NCBI GenBank assembly: GCA_037043235.1
Contig: JAWRVZ010000582.1
Span: forward strand, 62,001-126,000
From: Rhodeus uyekii
Taxonomy: Eukaryota; Chordata; Actinopteri; Cypriniformes; Acheilognathidae
DNA: 64,000 nt
Reading direction: 5' to 3'
Made by a program: the position numbers and the translations under genes. The notes beneath the pieces are model-generated. The model worked only from the letters and a program-made list of their open reading frames with translations, searched no databases and had not been told where the DNA came from. Shown here in pieces: positions 54,336-64,000 of this stretch. Every line of letters begins with the position of its first letter. Positions within the stretch are counted from its first letter, which is position 1.

Positions 54336-55268
54336 AACGACAGATGACACTGGTTTCAGCAACTGAACAGAGAGTTTAAACAGAGAGGAGAAACACATGA
54401 CTCAACACTAACTGATCCGGGAGCAGCAGGTCACAACTTTACCTCAATCAATATTTGAATAAACATCACTCTGACTGATCGGAGTAAAATGATGTCACTC
54501 ACTTGAGATAAAGTGTAAATGCTCTAGAAAAAAAGCGGTTTGTGTAAGAGAAAGAGTATGTGTGCAATAGTGTGTGTGTGTGTTTTGTCAAACATAATAG
54601 TGAGTGCAAATAAAGATTATATGAGAATACTTAAATGCATTCAAAACAAAGTTGACAAATCATGACAAGCTCAACATGGCAAATTATTAATAATGAAACA
54701 AAATCTAAAAACAACAAAACTGTTTGAATAATCCAGTGAGTCTCTTCCATCCATCCATCAGAACCTTCTCTGGCTCTGATCCGTCCATCAGACGTATAGT
54801 GCATTACACACAAAAGTGAATAGAATAGTAATATAATCTTATTTCAGCAGATTAGATTATGCTGATACATTTAAAAAGTTGATTAATATATAAAATGCAT
54901 GAATATTTTGTTTAATTTTGCACTCTCGTCATTTAAATGTTATTTGCATTCACTAAAATATGTGTTTTTTACTTTTGTTAGTGTTATAATAAAATTAATG
55001 AGTATAACTATGTTATACTATAGCTAAATATATATATTTTATGTATAGCACTTACTTTATATCAGTAACATCCCATTATAAGAGTCTTTCAACTGCGGAA
55101 TAAATCCATTAGTAAATATCTCAAGACTGACACTGAATCTTAACCACAAATTATGTGTGTGAGAGTGTGTGTGTCTGTGTGTGAGTGAGAGCGTGTGTGT
55201 GACTGTGTGCACAAGTGAGAGTGTGTGTGAGAAGGAGTGTGTGTGTGAGTGAGTGAATGAGTCTTTAC
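54336..55268. other. Non-coding stretch, probable intron or flank of the ZC3H7-like gene
   Basis: AT-rich, with a GT/GA-rich simple tract (55150-55260). I looked on the minus strand for the next exon of the zinc-finger gene and found no convincing one. Confidence 0.45.
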
Positions 55269-55471
55269 CTCACAGAGGAACATGAACATGCCGGTGTGTG
55301 TGTTCAGGAGTTGTGTGACACTGAGTGTTTGTCTGTCATTGGTCAGTGGATCGAAGAGCATCTCTCTGACGAGTAAGCCCCGCCTCTCCTGCGTCCACAC
55401 GTCTATCTCTTCTTGACAGTACGCAAACGTGCAGGCCTCACCGAACTTACACACCTGGTTCTCCAGCACCT
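55269..55471 (-). CDS. ZC3H7-type CCCH zinc-finger protein, internal exon
   Basis: Minus-strand exon bounded by acceptor TGTGTTTGTAG|AGG (55472/55471) and donor TGTGAG|GTAAAG (55269/55268). It encodes EVLENQVCKFGEACTFAYCQ and IDVWTQERRGLLVREMLFDP, ending HTGMFMFLCE. The C-x5-C-x4-C spacing and the EEIDVWT motif are hallmarks of the CCCH fingers of vertebrate ZC3H7A/B, RNA-binding cofactors of microRNA processing. I cannot decide A or B from this part. The frame is open across the exon. Only two exons are visible in this window. Confidence 0.75.
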
Positions 55472-55545
55472 CTACAAACACACAGGGAGGATTAAATCTC
55501 ATTAATTAAAGTGTTGTCTAATAAATCACTCAACAGCTGAGGCAC

Positions 55546-55614
55546 CTCTGCAGAGAACAAACGCGGCCTGGAAGTTGTTGCGAGTCGGGCGTGTGCGGAT
55601 CCGCCTTCTTACAG
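55546..55614 (-). CDS. ZC3H7-type protein, preceding short exon
   Basis: A 69-nt minus-strand exon from acceptor ACTCACAG|CTG (55615/55614) to donor TGCAGAG|GTGCC (55546/55545). It encodes RIRTRPTRNNFQAAFVLCR, and the split codon joins in phase with EVLENQVCKFG of the next exon. The phrase FQ..FVLCR is found before this zinc finger in ZC3H7 proteins. The acceptor choice is less sure than the donor. Confidence 0.62.
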
Positions 55615-56369
55615 CTGTGAGTCACATCAGACCTGAACTCAAAATCCAGCACACCTGGACCTGACACACACACACAAACAAACACCCATGGGTTAAAGCC
55701 AGAGTCAAGAAACGCATTAGAAGTAACGGGAGTTACATAATCAGACAGAAACTAGAAAATTACTTTTAAATCAATAACAAAAAATCCTTGAAAAATTAGA
55801 TTAGATTCAAATTTATTGTCATTACACAAGTACAGGTACAAGGCAACGAAATGCAGTTTAGGTCTAACCAGAAGTGCAATAGCAGCAAGTGCAGAATATA
55901 TACAATGGTTGCATAAGTGCAGGATATGGAGATGTACAGGATTTACAGGTAATATGTACAATCAATAAAAATATACAGATGGTTATTACTATAACAGGTG
56001 AGTGTGTGCTATAAATATAATTACAAGTGTTTCTTACTATAAACAGCATTTACAGGTGAATATGTACTATAAATGTATATACAGATGTCTCTAACTATAA
56101 ACAGAATTTTACAGGTAGATGTATACAATTGTATGTTAGCTTAAGGTAAGCAGTAAATTTAAGGTAGTGCAATGAGCATGGACAGTGCAAGTAAGTGAGA
56201 TGCGAAATGTAAATAGTTGGTACTGTATGTACAGTTGGTAGAGCAAATGAGCATGTTCCAGCTAAAGTACAGTAGTGCAAGGTGAAAATGTAAAAAGTTG
56301 TTACTGTAATGAACAATCGATAGTGCAAATGGCACAAATAAGTAAGTAACAGAGTGAGCAGAGTCTATA

Positions 56370-57286
56370 AGGGTAGTAGGATGGTGGGGGACGGTGAAGG
56401 AGTCTATGAGGGGAGTGGGATGGTGGGGGGTGAGAGGAGAGTCTGTGAGGGGAGTGGGATGGTGGGGGGACAGGAGAGTCTGTGAGGGGAGTGGGATGGT
56501 GGGGGGTGAGAGGAGAGTCTGTGAGGTCAGTGGGATGGTGGTGGGGGGAGAGAGGAGTCTATGAGTGGAGTGGGATGGTGGGGGGAGAGGAGAGTTTGTG
56601 AGGGCAGTGGGATGGTGGTGGGCGGAGAGAGGAGTCTATGAGGGGAGTGGGATGGTGGTGGGGGGAGAGAGGAGTCTATGAGTGGAGTGGGATGGTGGGG
56701 GGGGAGAGGAGAGTCTGTGAGGGGAGTGGGATGGTGGGGGGTAAGAGGAGAGTTTGTGAGGGGAGTGGGATGGTGGGGGGGAGAGGAGTCTAGAAGGAGT
56801 GAGATGCTGGGGGGGGAGGAGAGTCTGTGAGGGGAGTGGGATGGTGGGGGGTAAGAGGAGAGTCTGTGAGGTGAGTGGGATGGTGGTGGGGGGAGAGGAG
56901 TTTGTGAGAGGAGTGGGATGGTGGTGGGGGGAGAGGAGAGTCTGTGAGGGGAGTGGGATGGTGGTGGGGGGAGAGGAGAGTCTCTGAGGAAAGTGGGATG
57001 GTGGGGGGGGGGGGGAGTCAATGAGGGGAGTGGGATGGTGGGGGGTAAGAGGAGAGTCTATGAGGGGAGTGGGATGGTGGGGGGGGAGTCAATGAGGGGA
57101 GTGGGATGATGGGGGGTAAGAGGAGTCTATGAGGGGAGTGGGATGGTGGGGGGTAAGAGGAGAGTCTGTGAGGGGAGTGGGATGTTGGTATGGGGGAGAG
57201 AGGAGTCTATGGGGGGAGTGGGATGGTGGTGGGGGGGAGAGGAGTGGGATGGTGGGGGTAAGAGGAGTCTATGAGGGGAGTGGGAT
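56370..57286. repeat. G-rich minisatellite, unit about 35-40 bp
   Basis: Repeated unit of the form GAGAGGAGTCTATGAGGGGA followed by GTGGGATGGTGGGGGG, with length variation in the G run. Roughly 23 units. A short piece of the same array resumes at 58200-58240, on the other side of the inserted element. Runs of 4-14 G on the plus strand could form quadruplexes. The open frames through it (poly Pro/His/Ser) are artefacts. Confidence 0.92.
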
Positions 57287-58195
57287 AGATAGATAGAATT
57301 TTATTGTCCCTTAACGGGAAATTTGTTTTCACAGATGTGTCGTCGCAGCAGAGCATGCGCCGTTTTTTTCTCCAGGAAAACAAGAAATACAAGAATGCAA
57401 ATTAGCAAGCCTTCACATAAGAACATAATACTGCAATTTAACACACACACATAGGGATTTTTTTCGTTGGAGATTGGGGCGGGAAATAGATAAGAACAGA
57501 TAGGGCAGGACACGCAGACGGGTGAGAGGGAGAGAGTATAGTCACAACATCAGATGTTATGAGAACAGTTCTGTGGCTTTGTCCCTGAAGGAAGATAAGG
57601 TGAGACCAGACTGTCAACATGCTGGCTTCCCAACGAGAGACAGGGGCAGAAATACAACTCCTTTTTAATAATCCATTCATTGATCTGTAATTTTGTCCGG
57701 ATCATAATCAGTCAGTTCAATCCAATCAAGTTCATTTCTGGTCCTCAGCACCGTGTCCAGCCTCATAGCCAGACCGGATACCATTCGTAAGAGTTCACCG
57801 ATCTGGCTTGCTGTCCGGAGTGTGTTGTTACGATACAGTACGCATAGGTTACGATTCAGTTCCTCAATCTTTATCACTCGCTGATCTAATTCCTTCAGAC
57901 GGTCAGACACGGCCTCGAGGCAAATCTTCATTTCTACAGACAGCGGCTGGGTGAATTTGCTCGCAGCTGTCTTGCCAATCTTTCGATAGGTCAGGATAAT
58001 CCCAAAGCCAAAGAATAGGAATCCCGCTATCAGTAATCCAATCATATCCATTTCAATATTGTCAGGAGTCCAGCAAGCAGCGGGTCCGAAGAAGAACAGA
58101 CAGATACTAGCGCAAGGGCAAAGCAGGTCAGAGCGGAGCTTAGGAAAACACGTCTGCAGTCACGAGAGTCAGGAAGAGGAATGAGAAGAGGGGTG
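57287..58195 (-). mobile_element. Small retro-inserted element encoding a 124-aa ORF
   Basis: It splits the minisatellite. On the minus strand it ends with GGGACAATAAAATTC and a (TATC)n tail (57287-57300), a LINE-type 3' end. Its minus-strand start is near 58190. Between them is one open frame (57677-58051) and an untranslated 3' part. It carries no RT or endonuclease. I infer that it was inserted by LINE machinery in trans. I do not recognise the family. Confidence 0.6.
57677..58051 (-). CDS. Hypothetical membrane/coiled-coil protein, 124 aa
   Basis: Starts MDMIGLLIAGFLFFGFGI (hydrophobic span about residues 4-22), then the basic stretch YRKIGKTAASKF. A heptad-like region follows (LSVEMKICLEAVSDRLKELD, about 38-57) and continues RVIKIEELNRNL. 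The end is acidic (YDPDKITDQ). The topology suggested is one N-terminal membrane anchor with a cytosolic coiled coil. No homology is recognised. The start Met is preceded by an untranslated leader of about 140 nt. It could be an ORF1-like or accessory protein of a mobile element, or chance. The composition and length make chance less likely. Confidence 0.5.
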   Translation of the reverse strand: MDMIGLLIAGFLFFGFGIILTYRKIGKTAASKFTQPLSVEMKICLEAVSDRLKELDQRVIKIEELNRNLCVLYRNNTLRTASQIGELLRMVSGLAMRLDTVLRTRNELDWIELTDYDPDKITDQ

Positions 58196-58245
58196 AGAAA
58201 GGAGTCTGTGAGGGGAGTGGGATGGTGGTGGTGAGAGGAGTGGGG

Positions 58246-59500
58246 TCAGCAAGGGCTAGAGTTCAGCAAAGAGACAGCTCTGGGGAAGAAACTGTTCTTT
58301 AGTCTGCTGGTTCTAGTCCTGAGGCACCTGAAACGCCTGCCGGAGGGAAGGAGGGAGAACAGTCTGTGGGCTGGGTGAGAGGAGTCCTTAAGGATGCTGC
58401 GAGCTCGACGCAGACAGCATTTCCTCTTGATGTTCTCGATGGCGGGAAGTGGAGTCCCTGTGACGCGCTGGGCAGTTTTCACCACCCAGCTCTACCAGCG
58501 GTAGAAGTTCACCAGGATAGCCGAGGAAAGCTGATTCTTCCTCAGTGTCCTCAGGAAGAAGAGGCGCTGGTGAGCCTTCTTGACCAGGCTGGAGGTGTTG
58601 GTTGTCCAGTGGATGGTGTCGTGTGTGCCTCTTGACTCTTTCCTGAAGTCCACGATGAGCTCCTTTGTTTTGGTGGTGTTGAGGAGCAGGTTATTTTCGT
58701 TGCACCATGTGGACAGGTGCTGGATCTCTTCCCTGTAGGCAGTCTCATCGTTGTTGCTGATGAGACCGATCACCGTAGTGTCGTCTGCAAACTTGACGAT
58801 GGCATTAGATCCAAACACAGGCTTGCAGTCGGAGGTGAAGAGGGAGTAGAGAAACGGGCTTAGCACACAGCCCTGTGGTACACCATTGTTAAGTGTGATG
58901 GATGTGGAGCAGGTGGATCCCGATCGGACATTCTGGGGTCTGTTGGTCAGGAAGTCCAGAATCCAGTTGCAGAGTGAGGTATTGATGCCCAAGTCGTCAA
59001 GTTTGGCTATTAACTTGGTCGGGATGATAGTGTTGAATGCTGAGCTGAAGAACAAACAGCATCCGTGCATAAGAGTTCTTATTGTCCAGGTGTGTGAGCA
59101 GAGAGTGCAGTGCCATGGCAACAGCATCCTCTGTGCTCCTATTGCTGCGGTAAGCAAACTGATGTGAGTCCAATGTGGGTGGTATAGAGTCTTTTAGGTG
59201 TTCCAGGACCAGCCGCTCAAAGCACTTCATGATGATAGGAGTGAGTGCTACAGGGCGGTAGTCATTGGGGCACCTCGGGCTAGAGTGTTTTGGCACTGGC
59301 ACAATGGAGGTGCATTTGAAGCATGTTGGTACAGCTGCTTGGGCAAGAGACAGGTTGAAACTGTCTGTAAAAAGCCCAGCGAGCTGCTCCGCACATGCCC
59401 TGAGGACACGTCCAGGGATGTTGTCTGGTCCAACAGCCTTGTGCGTGCTGATCCGGTTCAGTGCCTTGCAGACGTCAGTGGATGAGCGGGTGATTGGAGG
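58246..59500 (-). pseudogene. LINE reverse transcriptase (second half)
   Basis: RT motifs on the minus strand: GPDNIPGRVLRACAEQLAGL (from about 59440), YRPVALTPIIMKCFERLVLE and HQFAYRSNRSTEDAVAMALH, then a frame change near 59100. FNTIIPTKLIAKLDDLGINT, NNGVPQGCVLSPFLYSLFTS and VKFADDTTVIGLISNNDETA (catalytic FADD) follow in 58492-59157. The end of the ORF is in another frame at 58246-58485 (AIENIKRKCCLRRARSILKD). At least two frameshifts. Confidence 0.92.
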
Positions 59501-60973
59501 GTGGTCAACTGAGGGTTTGAGCTTGGTTGCAGTTTCTCTGTTGTCTCTTTCAAAGTGAGCATAAAAGTAATTTAGCTCATTCAGGAAGTTGACATCAGTG
59601 GCTGCAGGGGTGGAGTGGGTGGGTTTGTATTCACTGATGGTCTGGATGCCCTGCCACATGTGTCGAGGGTCAGAGTTGGAAAAGTGTCCCTCTATCTTCA
59701 GCTTGTAGCAGTGCTTGGCCTTTTTGATGCCCCTCTTCAGGTTTGCTCTGGATGTGCTGTAGGCTTGTGTATCTCCTGATCTGAAGGCAGTATTGCGTGT
59801 CTTCAACAGGATTCGCACTTCCTTGTTCATCCATGGCTTCTGATTTGGGTATGTGGTGATCTGTTGCTGGGTTGTAACACTGTCAATGGTGGTATTAATG
59901 TAATCCAATACAGAGGAGGTGTAGCAGTCAATGTCAATGTCTGTGTGAGCACCACTGGTGGCTTGGGAAGCAAACATACTCCAGTCTGTGTGTAGAAACC
60001 TTTCCTGGAGTGTGAAATCTACCCCCGCAGGCCACACCTTGATGGTCTTCACTGATGGCTTCACACGGTTGATGAGGGGTGAATATTTGGGAGTGAGGAA
60101 CAAAGAGATGTGGTCTGATTGTCCCAGGTGGGGGAGAGGTGTCACCACGTAAGCCCCAGCCATGTTTGTGTAGACATGGTCTAAGGTTTTGTTTCCTCTG
60201 GTGTGACAGGAAACATTCTGATGAAATTTGGGTAGCACAGTCTTTAAGTTTGAGTGATTAAAATCACCCGCAACAATAAACGCCGCTTCTGGGTGAAGAG
60301 TCTGTTGTTTATGAAGAGGCTGCATAAAGTTCTTTCATAGCAAGCTTGGCATCAGCATCCGGGGGAATATAGGCTGCAGTTATAATGGTGGAAGTGAACT
60401 CCCGCGGCAGATAGAACGGTCTACATTTAACCATGAGAAACTCTAGGTTAGCTGAACAATGGCTCCCAACAACAGCAGAGTTTGTGCACCAAGCTTTGTT
60501 AATATAAATGCACAAACCGCCTCCCCTTGTCCATCTATTGTTCTGTCCGCGCGAAGCGTGTGATGTCCCGTGAGCTCAATAGCGGAGTCTGGTATTCCGC
60601 TATTTAACCACGTCTCCGTGAAGATAAGGACGTTACAGTTCAGAAGTCTTTTGCTGTGGGTCATGTTGAGTCGAATCTCATCCATTTTGTTCACTAACGA
60701 TCGGACATTGGCGAGGAAAATACTGGGTAGAGAGAGCCGGTGTGGTGTTAGCTTTAACCGAGCTCTAAGTCCTCCACGCTTGCCTCGCATTTGTTTACGA
60801 TCTCGACGTCGCCTGCGAGCACTTCCGCCCGGCCGGGAAGAATGCGCTGCGTCGGGCGTCCTGGCGATCTCAGGAAGGAGTCGAAGGTTGTCCATAAAAC
60901 TGTCAGAAATTTGCAAACCAATATCCAAAAGCTCACTTCGGGTGTACGATGTAAAAGCACAACTGTTCTGCAC
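59500..60973 (-). pseudogene. LINE AP endonuclease and linker
   Basis: 60443-60973 reads PSIFLANVRSLVNKMDEIRL and NVLIFTETWLNSG with the catalytic Glu. The frame shifts near 60325-60440. 58997-60325 then gives AAFIVAGDFNHSNLKTVLPK (GDFN), TLDHVYTNMAGAYVVTPLPH and QSDHISLFL (SDH). The linker has QKPWMNKEVRILLKTRNTAF and GIKKAKHCYKLKIEGHFSNS. All main APE motifs are present, with one frame break. Confidence 0.9.
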
Positions 60974-61106
60974 AAACAGACCCGAGATAAAAAAAAGAGT
61001 AATACTGCAAAATTGCAGAAACTGGAGAGACCCCGAGCCTCGCGATGTACTCGCGCCGCCATCTTAAATGATACCTCTCCTCACGAGCAAGTCCAGAGAC
61101 GTTGTG

Positions 61107-61109
61107 GGT

Positions 61110-61140
<31 letters not shown>
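61107..61140. repeat. (GT)n and (GA)n microsatellite
   Basis: GTGTGTGTGTGTGTGTGTG followed by GAGAGAGAGAG. Confidence 0.9.
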
Positions 61141-61141
<1 letters not shown>

Positions 61142-61229
61142 TGCCTGTGTGAACATGATGTTATTGTAATTTTACACTAAATGTGAGCTTAATCTCACTT
61201 GCGCAAAAACAAGAGTTAAAATAAATTTG

Positions 61230-61985
61230 GAAGGATGGATGGCGTTAGAGAAATGGATGGATGGATAGATGGAGTCAGAAAGACGAATGGATAGAGTCAT
61301 AGAGACAGATGGATGGAGAACCAGAGAGATGGATGGAAAGTCAGAGAGACGGATGGATGGAGAGTCAAAAAGATGGATGGAAAATTGGAGAGTAAAAGAG
61401 ATGAATGGATGGATGGATGCAGAGAGTCAGACAGATGGATGAAGAGCCAGAGAGTCATGGATGGATGCAGAGATGCGGATACAGAGCCAGAGCAGGAGAG
61501 ATGGATGGATGAAGAGTCAGAGAGATGGATGGATGAAGAGCCGGAGAGATGGATGGATGAAGAGCCGGAGAGATGGATGGATGAAGAGCCGGAGAGATGG
61601 ATGGATGAAGAGCCGGAGAGATGGATGGATGAAGAGCCGGAGAGATGGATGGATGAAGAGCCGGAGAGATGGATGGATGAAGAGCCAGAGAGATGGATGG
61701 ATGAAGAGCCAGAGAGATGGATGGATGAAGAGCCAGAGAGATGGATGGATGAAGAGCCAGAGAGATGGATGGATGAAGAGCCAGAGAGATGGATGGATGA
61801 AGAGCCAGAGAGATGGATGGATGAAGAGCCAGAGATGTGGATACGGTCAGAGATGAGGATATAGAGCCAGAGATGCGGATACAGAGTCAGAGATGCGGAT
61901 ACAGAGTCGGAGAACTGGATGAAGAGCCAGAGAGATGGATGGATGAAGAGCCAGAGAGATGGATGGATGAAGAGCCAGAGAGTTT
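61230..61985. repeat. 24-bp minisatellite, block 1
   Basis: The unit is GATGGATGGATGAAGAGCC plus AGAGA, 24 bp. About 15 copies run from 61487 to 61845, with more irregular GGAT-rich units before. Variants CCGGAGA and CCAGAGA alternate in runs. A 20-bp relative with GATGCGGATACAGAG is interspersed. Because 24 is a multiple of 3, all frames stay open, so the ORFs here are not genes. Confidence 0.95.
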
Positions 61986-62408
61986 TGTGGATTTGCTGTT
62001 GTAGTTCTTTTTATAAAAACAACACTTCTCGAAGGTCTTTGAAGCCAGAATTTAGGTTTTATTCTTCCAAACAAAATCGAGTCGATCTGCAGATCTCCTC
62101 CTGACACAAAGATATCCACCATTATATACTCTACTTTCTAGACATTTAACACATCTCATGTGACAGTTTTTCTCTCTATGCATTGTATTTTGGCCTGAGC
62201 TCAACACTCTGTAATCATATTAGACATTCAACAACTAGAATCATACATACTCAGAGCCCTGAGTTTTGCGAGACATGTGCATCCTGTCTTTTGCAGACAT
62301 CATGAGTTTCTCAGCTGAAAACCATCATACAGATACAAATAATGGTGTATAACCATACAGTTGAATTATATTTTGATACGTATTATTCATGCAATGAAAA
62401 CTCCAACA
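61986..62408. mobile_element. 423-bp insertion in the minisatellite, possible solo LTR
   Basis: Unrelated sequence starting TGTGGATTTGCTG and ending AAACTCCAACA (TG...CA). The array continues on both sides (…GCCAGAGAG and AGAGATGG…). An AGAG is present at both junctions, but it is also part of the array, so a target duplication cannot be proven. No coding. Confidence 0.4.
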
Positions 62409-64000
62409 AGAGATGGATGGATGAAGAGCCAGAGAGATGGATGGATGAAGAGCCAGAGAGATGGAGGGATGAAGAGCCAGAGAGATGGAGGGATGAAGAG
62501 CCAGAGAGATGGAGGGATGAAGAGCCAGAGAGATGGAGGGATGAAGAGCCACAGAGATGGAGGGATGAAGAGCCGGAGATGCGGATACGGAGCCGGAGAT
62601 GCGGATACGGAGCCGGAGATGCAGATACAGAGCCAGAGATGTGGATGGATTAAGAGCCAGAAAGATGGATGGATGAAGAGCCGGGGAGATGCGGATACAG
62701 AGTCAGATATGCGGATGAAGAGCCAGAGAGGTGGATGGATGAAGAGCCAGAGAGGTGGATGGATGAAGAGCCAGAGAGGTGGATGGATGAAGAGCCAGAG
62801 AGGTGGATGGATGAAGAGCCAGAGAGGTGGATGGATGAAGAGCCAGAGAGGTGGATGGATGAAGAGCCAGAGAGGTGGATGGATGAAGAGCCAGAGAGAT
62901 GGATGGATGAACAGCCAGAGATGAGGATACAGAGCCAGAGATGCGGATACAGAGCCAGAGATGCGGATACAGAGCCGGAGAGATGGATGGATGAAGAGCC
63001 GGAGAGATGGATGGATGAAGAGCCAGAGAGATGGATGGATGAAGAGCCAGAGAGATGGATGGATGAAGAGCCAGAGAGATGGATGGATGAAGAGCCAGAG
63101 AGATGGATGGATGAAGAGCCAGAGAGATGGATGGATGAAGAGCCAGAGAGATGGATGGATGAAGAGCCAGAGAGATGGATGGATGAAGAGCCAGAGAGAT
63201 GGATGGATGAAGAGCCAGAGAGATGGATGGATGAACAGCCAGAGATGAGGATACAGAGCCAGAGATGCAGATACAGAGTCAAAGATGCAGATACAGAGTC
63301 AGAGATGCGGATACAGAGTCAGAGATGCGGATACAGAGTCGGAGAAATGGATGAAGAGCCGGAGAGATGGATGGATGGATGAAGAGCCAGAGAGATGGAT
63401 GGATGAAGAGCCAGAGAGATGGATGGATGAAGAGCCAGAGATGCGGATACAGAGTCAGAGATGCGGATACAGAGTCAGAGATGCGGATACAGAGTCAGAG
63501 ATGCGGATACAGAGTCAGAGATGCGGATACAGAGTCGGAGAAATGGATGAAGAGCCGGAGAGATGGATGGATGAAGAGCCGGAGAGATGGATGGATGAAG
63601 AGCCGGAGAGATGGATGGATGAAGAGCCAGAGAGATGGATGGATGAAGAGCCAGAGAGATGGATGGATGAAGAGCCAGAGAGATGGATGGATGAAGAGCC
63701 AGAGAGATGGATGGATGAAGAGCCAGAGAGATGGATGGATGAAGAGCCAGAGAGATGGATGGATGAAGAGCCAGAGAGATGGATGGATGAAGAGCCAGAG
63801 AGATGGATGGATGAAGAGCCAGAGAGATGGATGGATGAAGAGCCAGAGAGATGGATGGATGAAGAGCCAGAGAGATGGATGGATGAAGAGCCAGAGAGAT
63901 GGATGGATGAAGAGCCAGAGAGATGGATGGATGAAGAGCCAGAGAGATGGTTGGATGAAGAGCCAGAGAGATGGTTGGATGAAAAGTCAGAGATGCGGAT
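62409..64000. repeat. 24-bp minisatellite, block 2
   Basis: Same 24-bp unit as block 1, in runs of about 5-18 units (for example 63000-63235 and 63550-63985), separated by runs of the 20-bp GATGCGGATACAGAGTCAGA unit. Sub-variants (GGAGGGATG at 62460-62570; GAGGTGG at 62720-62890) form local blocks, a sign of recent local expansion. The array leaves the window at 64000. Confidence 0.95.

Larger units (their letters stand above)
55790..61070 (-). mobile_element. Long Rex1/CR1-like LINE
   Basis: On the minus strand it starts near 61070 (TTTAAGATGGCGGCGCGAG) and carries endonuclease (60973-60100) and RT (59500-58246), followed by a long 3' part ending TGACAATAAATTTGAATCTA at 55790. The 3' part holds a G-rich minisatellite and a 0.9-kb insertion. 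RT motifs resemble those of the LINE at 4436-6118. It lies in what would be an intron or flank of the ZC3H7-like gene. Frameshifts break the ORF. That the 55790 tail belongs to this LINE is an inference. Confidence 0.75.

Noticed and set aside
56527..57021. A Pro/His/Ser-rich 164-aa frame
   Set aside because: Translation of the G-rich minisatellite on its C-rich strand.
62650..63382. Long open frames of 210-237 aa in the 24-bp array, on both strands
   Set aside because: The unit length is divisible by three, so all frames without an in-unit stop stay open. The proteins are pure 8-aa repeats, with no start context or conservation.
61230..64000. CRISPR-like regular repeats
   Set aside because: Repeats are directly adjacent without unique spacers, the genome is eukaryotic, and no cas gene is present.
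1..64000. tRNA, rRNA or snRNA genes
   Set aside because: None was recognised by eye. A covariance-model search would be needed to exclude them.

Overview
The window is vertebrate, almost certainly teleost, genomic DNA, possibly from a cyprinid-like fish (species is inference). It has no operons or bacterial signals. There is one large GT-AG-compatible host gene and two exons of another. The rest is dense mobile-element sequence: Ty3/Gypsy, L2- and Rex1/CR1-like LINEs, three DIRS1-type tyrosine-recombinase retrotransposons, hAT, Tigger/pogo and Tc1/mariner elements, plus minisatellites.

Region 1 (1-20.5 kb) is one minus-strand Gypsy element. Its two LTRs (34-450 and 20079-20502) are flanked by the same 5-bp target duplication, GTACT. 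It has been swollen about four-fold by nested insertions. Its integrase is split by an L2 LINE (8521-16706), whose RT is itself split by a DIRS element (9230-14037). A second block of insertions (about 745-8110) holds another L2 that carries a hAT and a Tigger element, a Rex1/CR1-like LINE, and an LTR-like repeat.

Region 2 (20.5-29.4 kb) contains an unidentified 2.2-kb repeat family, AT-rich non-coding DNA, a Tc1/mariner copy with a frameshifted transposase, and a block present in two or three copies. That block carries what looks like an interferon-type promoter (ISRE, 52 nt, TATA box). Two copies point left (25.1 and 28.6 kb) and one, with identical spacing, points right (29.2 kb).

Region 3 (29.2-42.7 kb) is an interferon-induced very large GTPase (GVIN)-like gene. 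It has a short predicted 5' UTR exon ending at 29376, an 8-kb intron filled by a gag-only LTR element, a DIRS element and a possible solo LTR, and then a single 4.9-kb coding exon that is open from start to stop.

Region 4 (42.7-54.3 kb) holds a third, deleted DIRS element, a partial copy of the 2.2-kb repeat, and an LTR retrotransposon with 1.4-1.5-kb LTRs and no recognisable coding capacity. Region 5 (54.3-64 kb) has two minus-strand exons of a ZC3H7-type CCCH zinc-finger gene, a long frameshifted LINE with a G-rich minisatellite in its 3' part, a small inserted element encoding a 124-aa membrane/coiled-coil ORF, and a 24-bp minisatellite running to the window edge.

The working logic of the locus, as inferred, is an interferon-responsive GVIN gene whose promoter block has been duplicated and whose intron is a retroelement sink. 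All coordinates without a stated junction motif are approximate.
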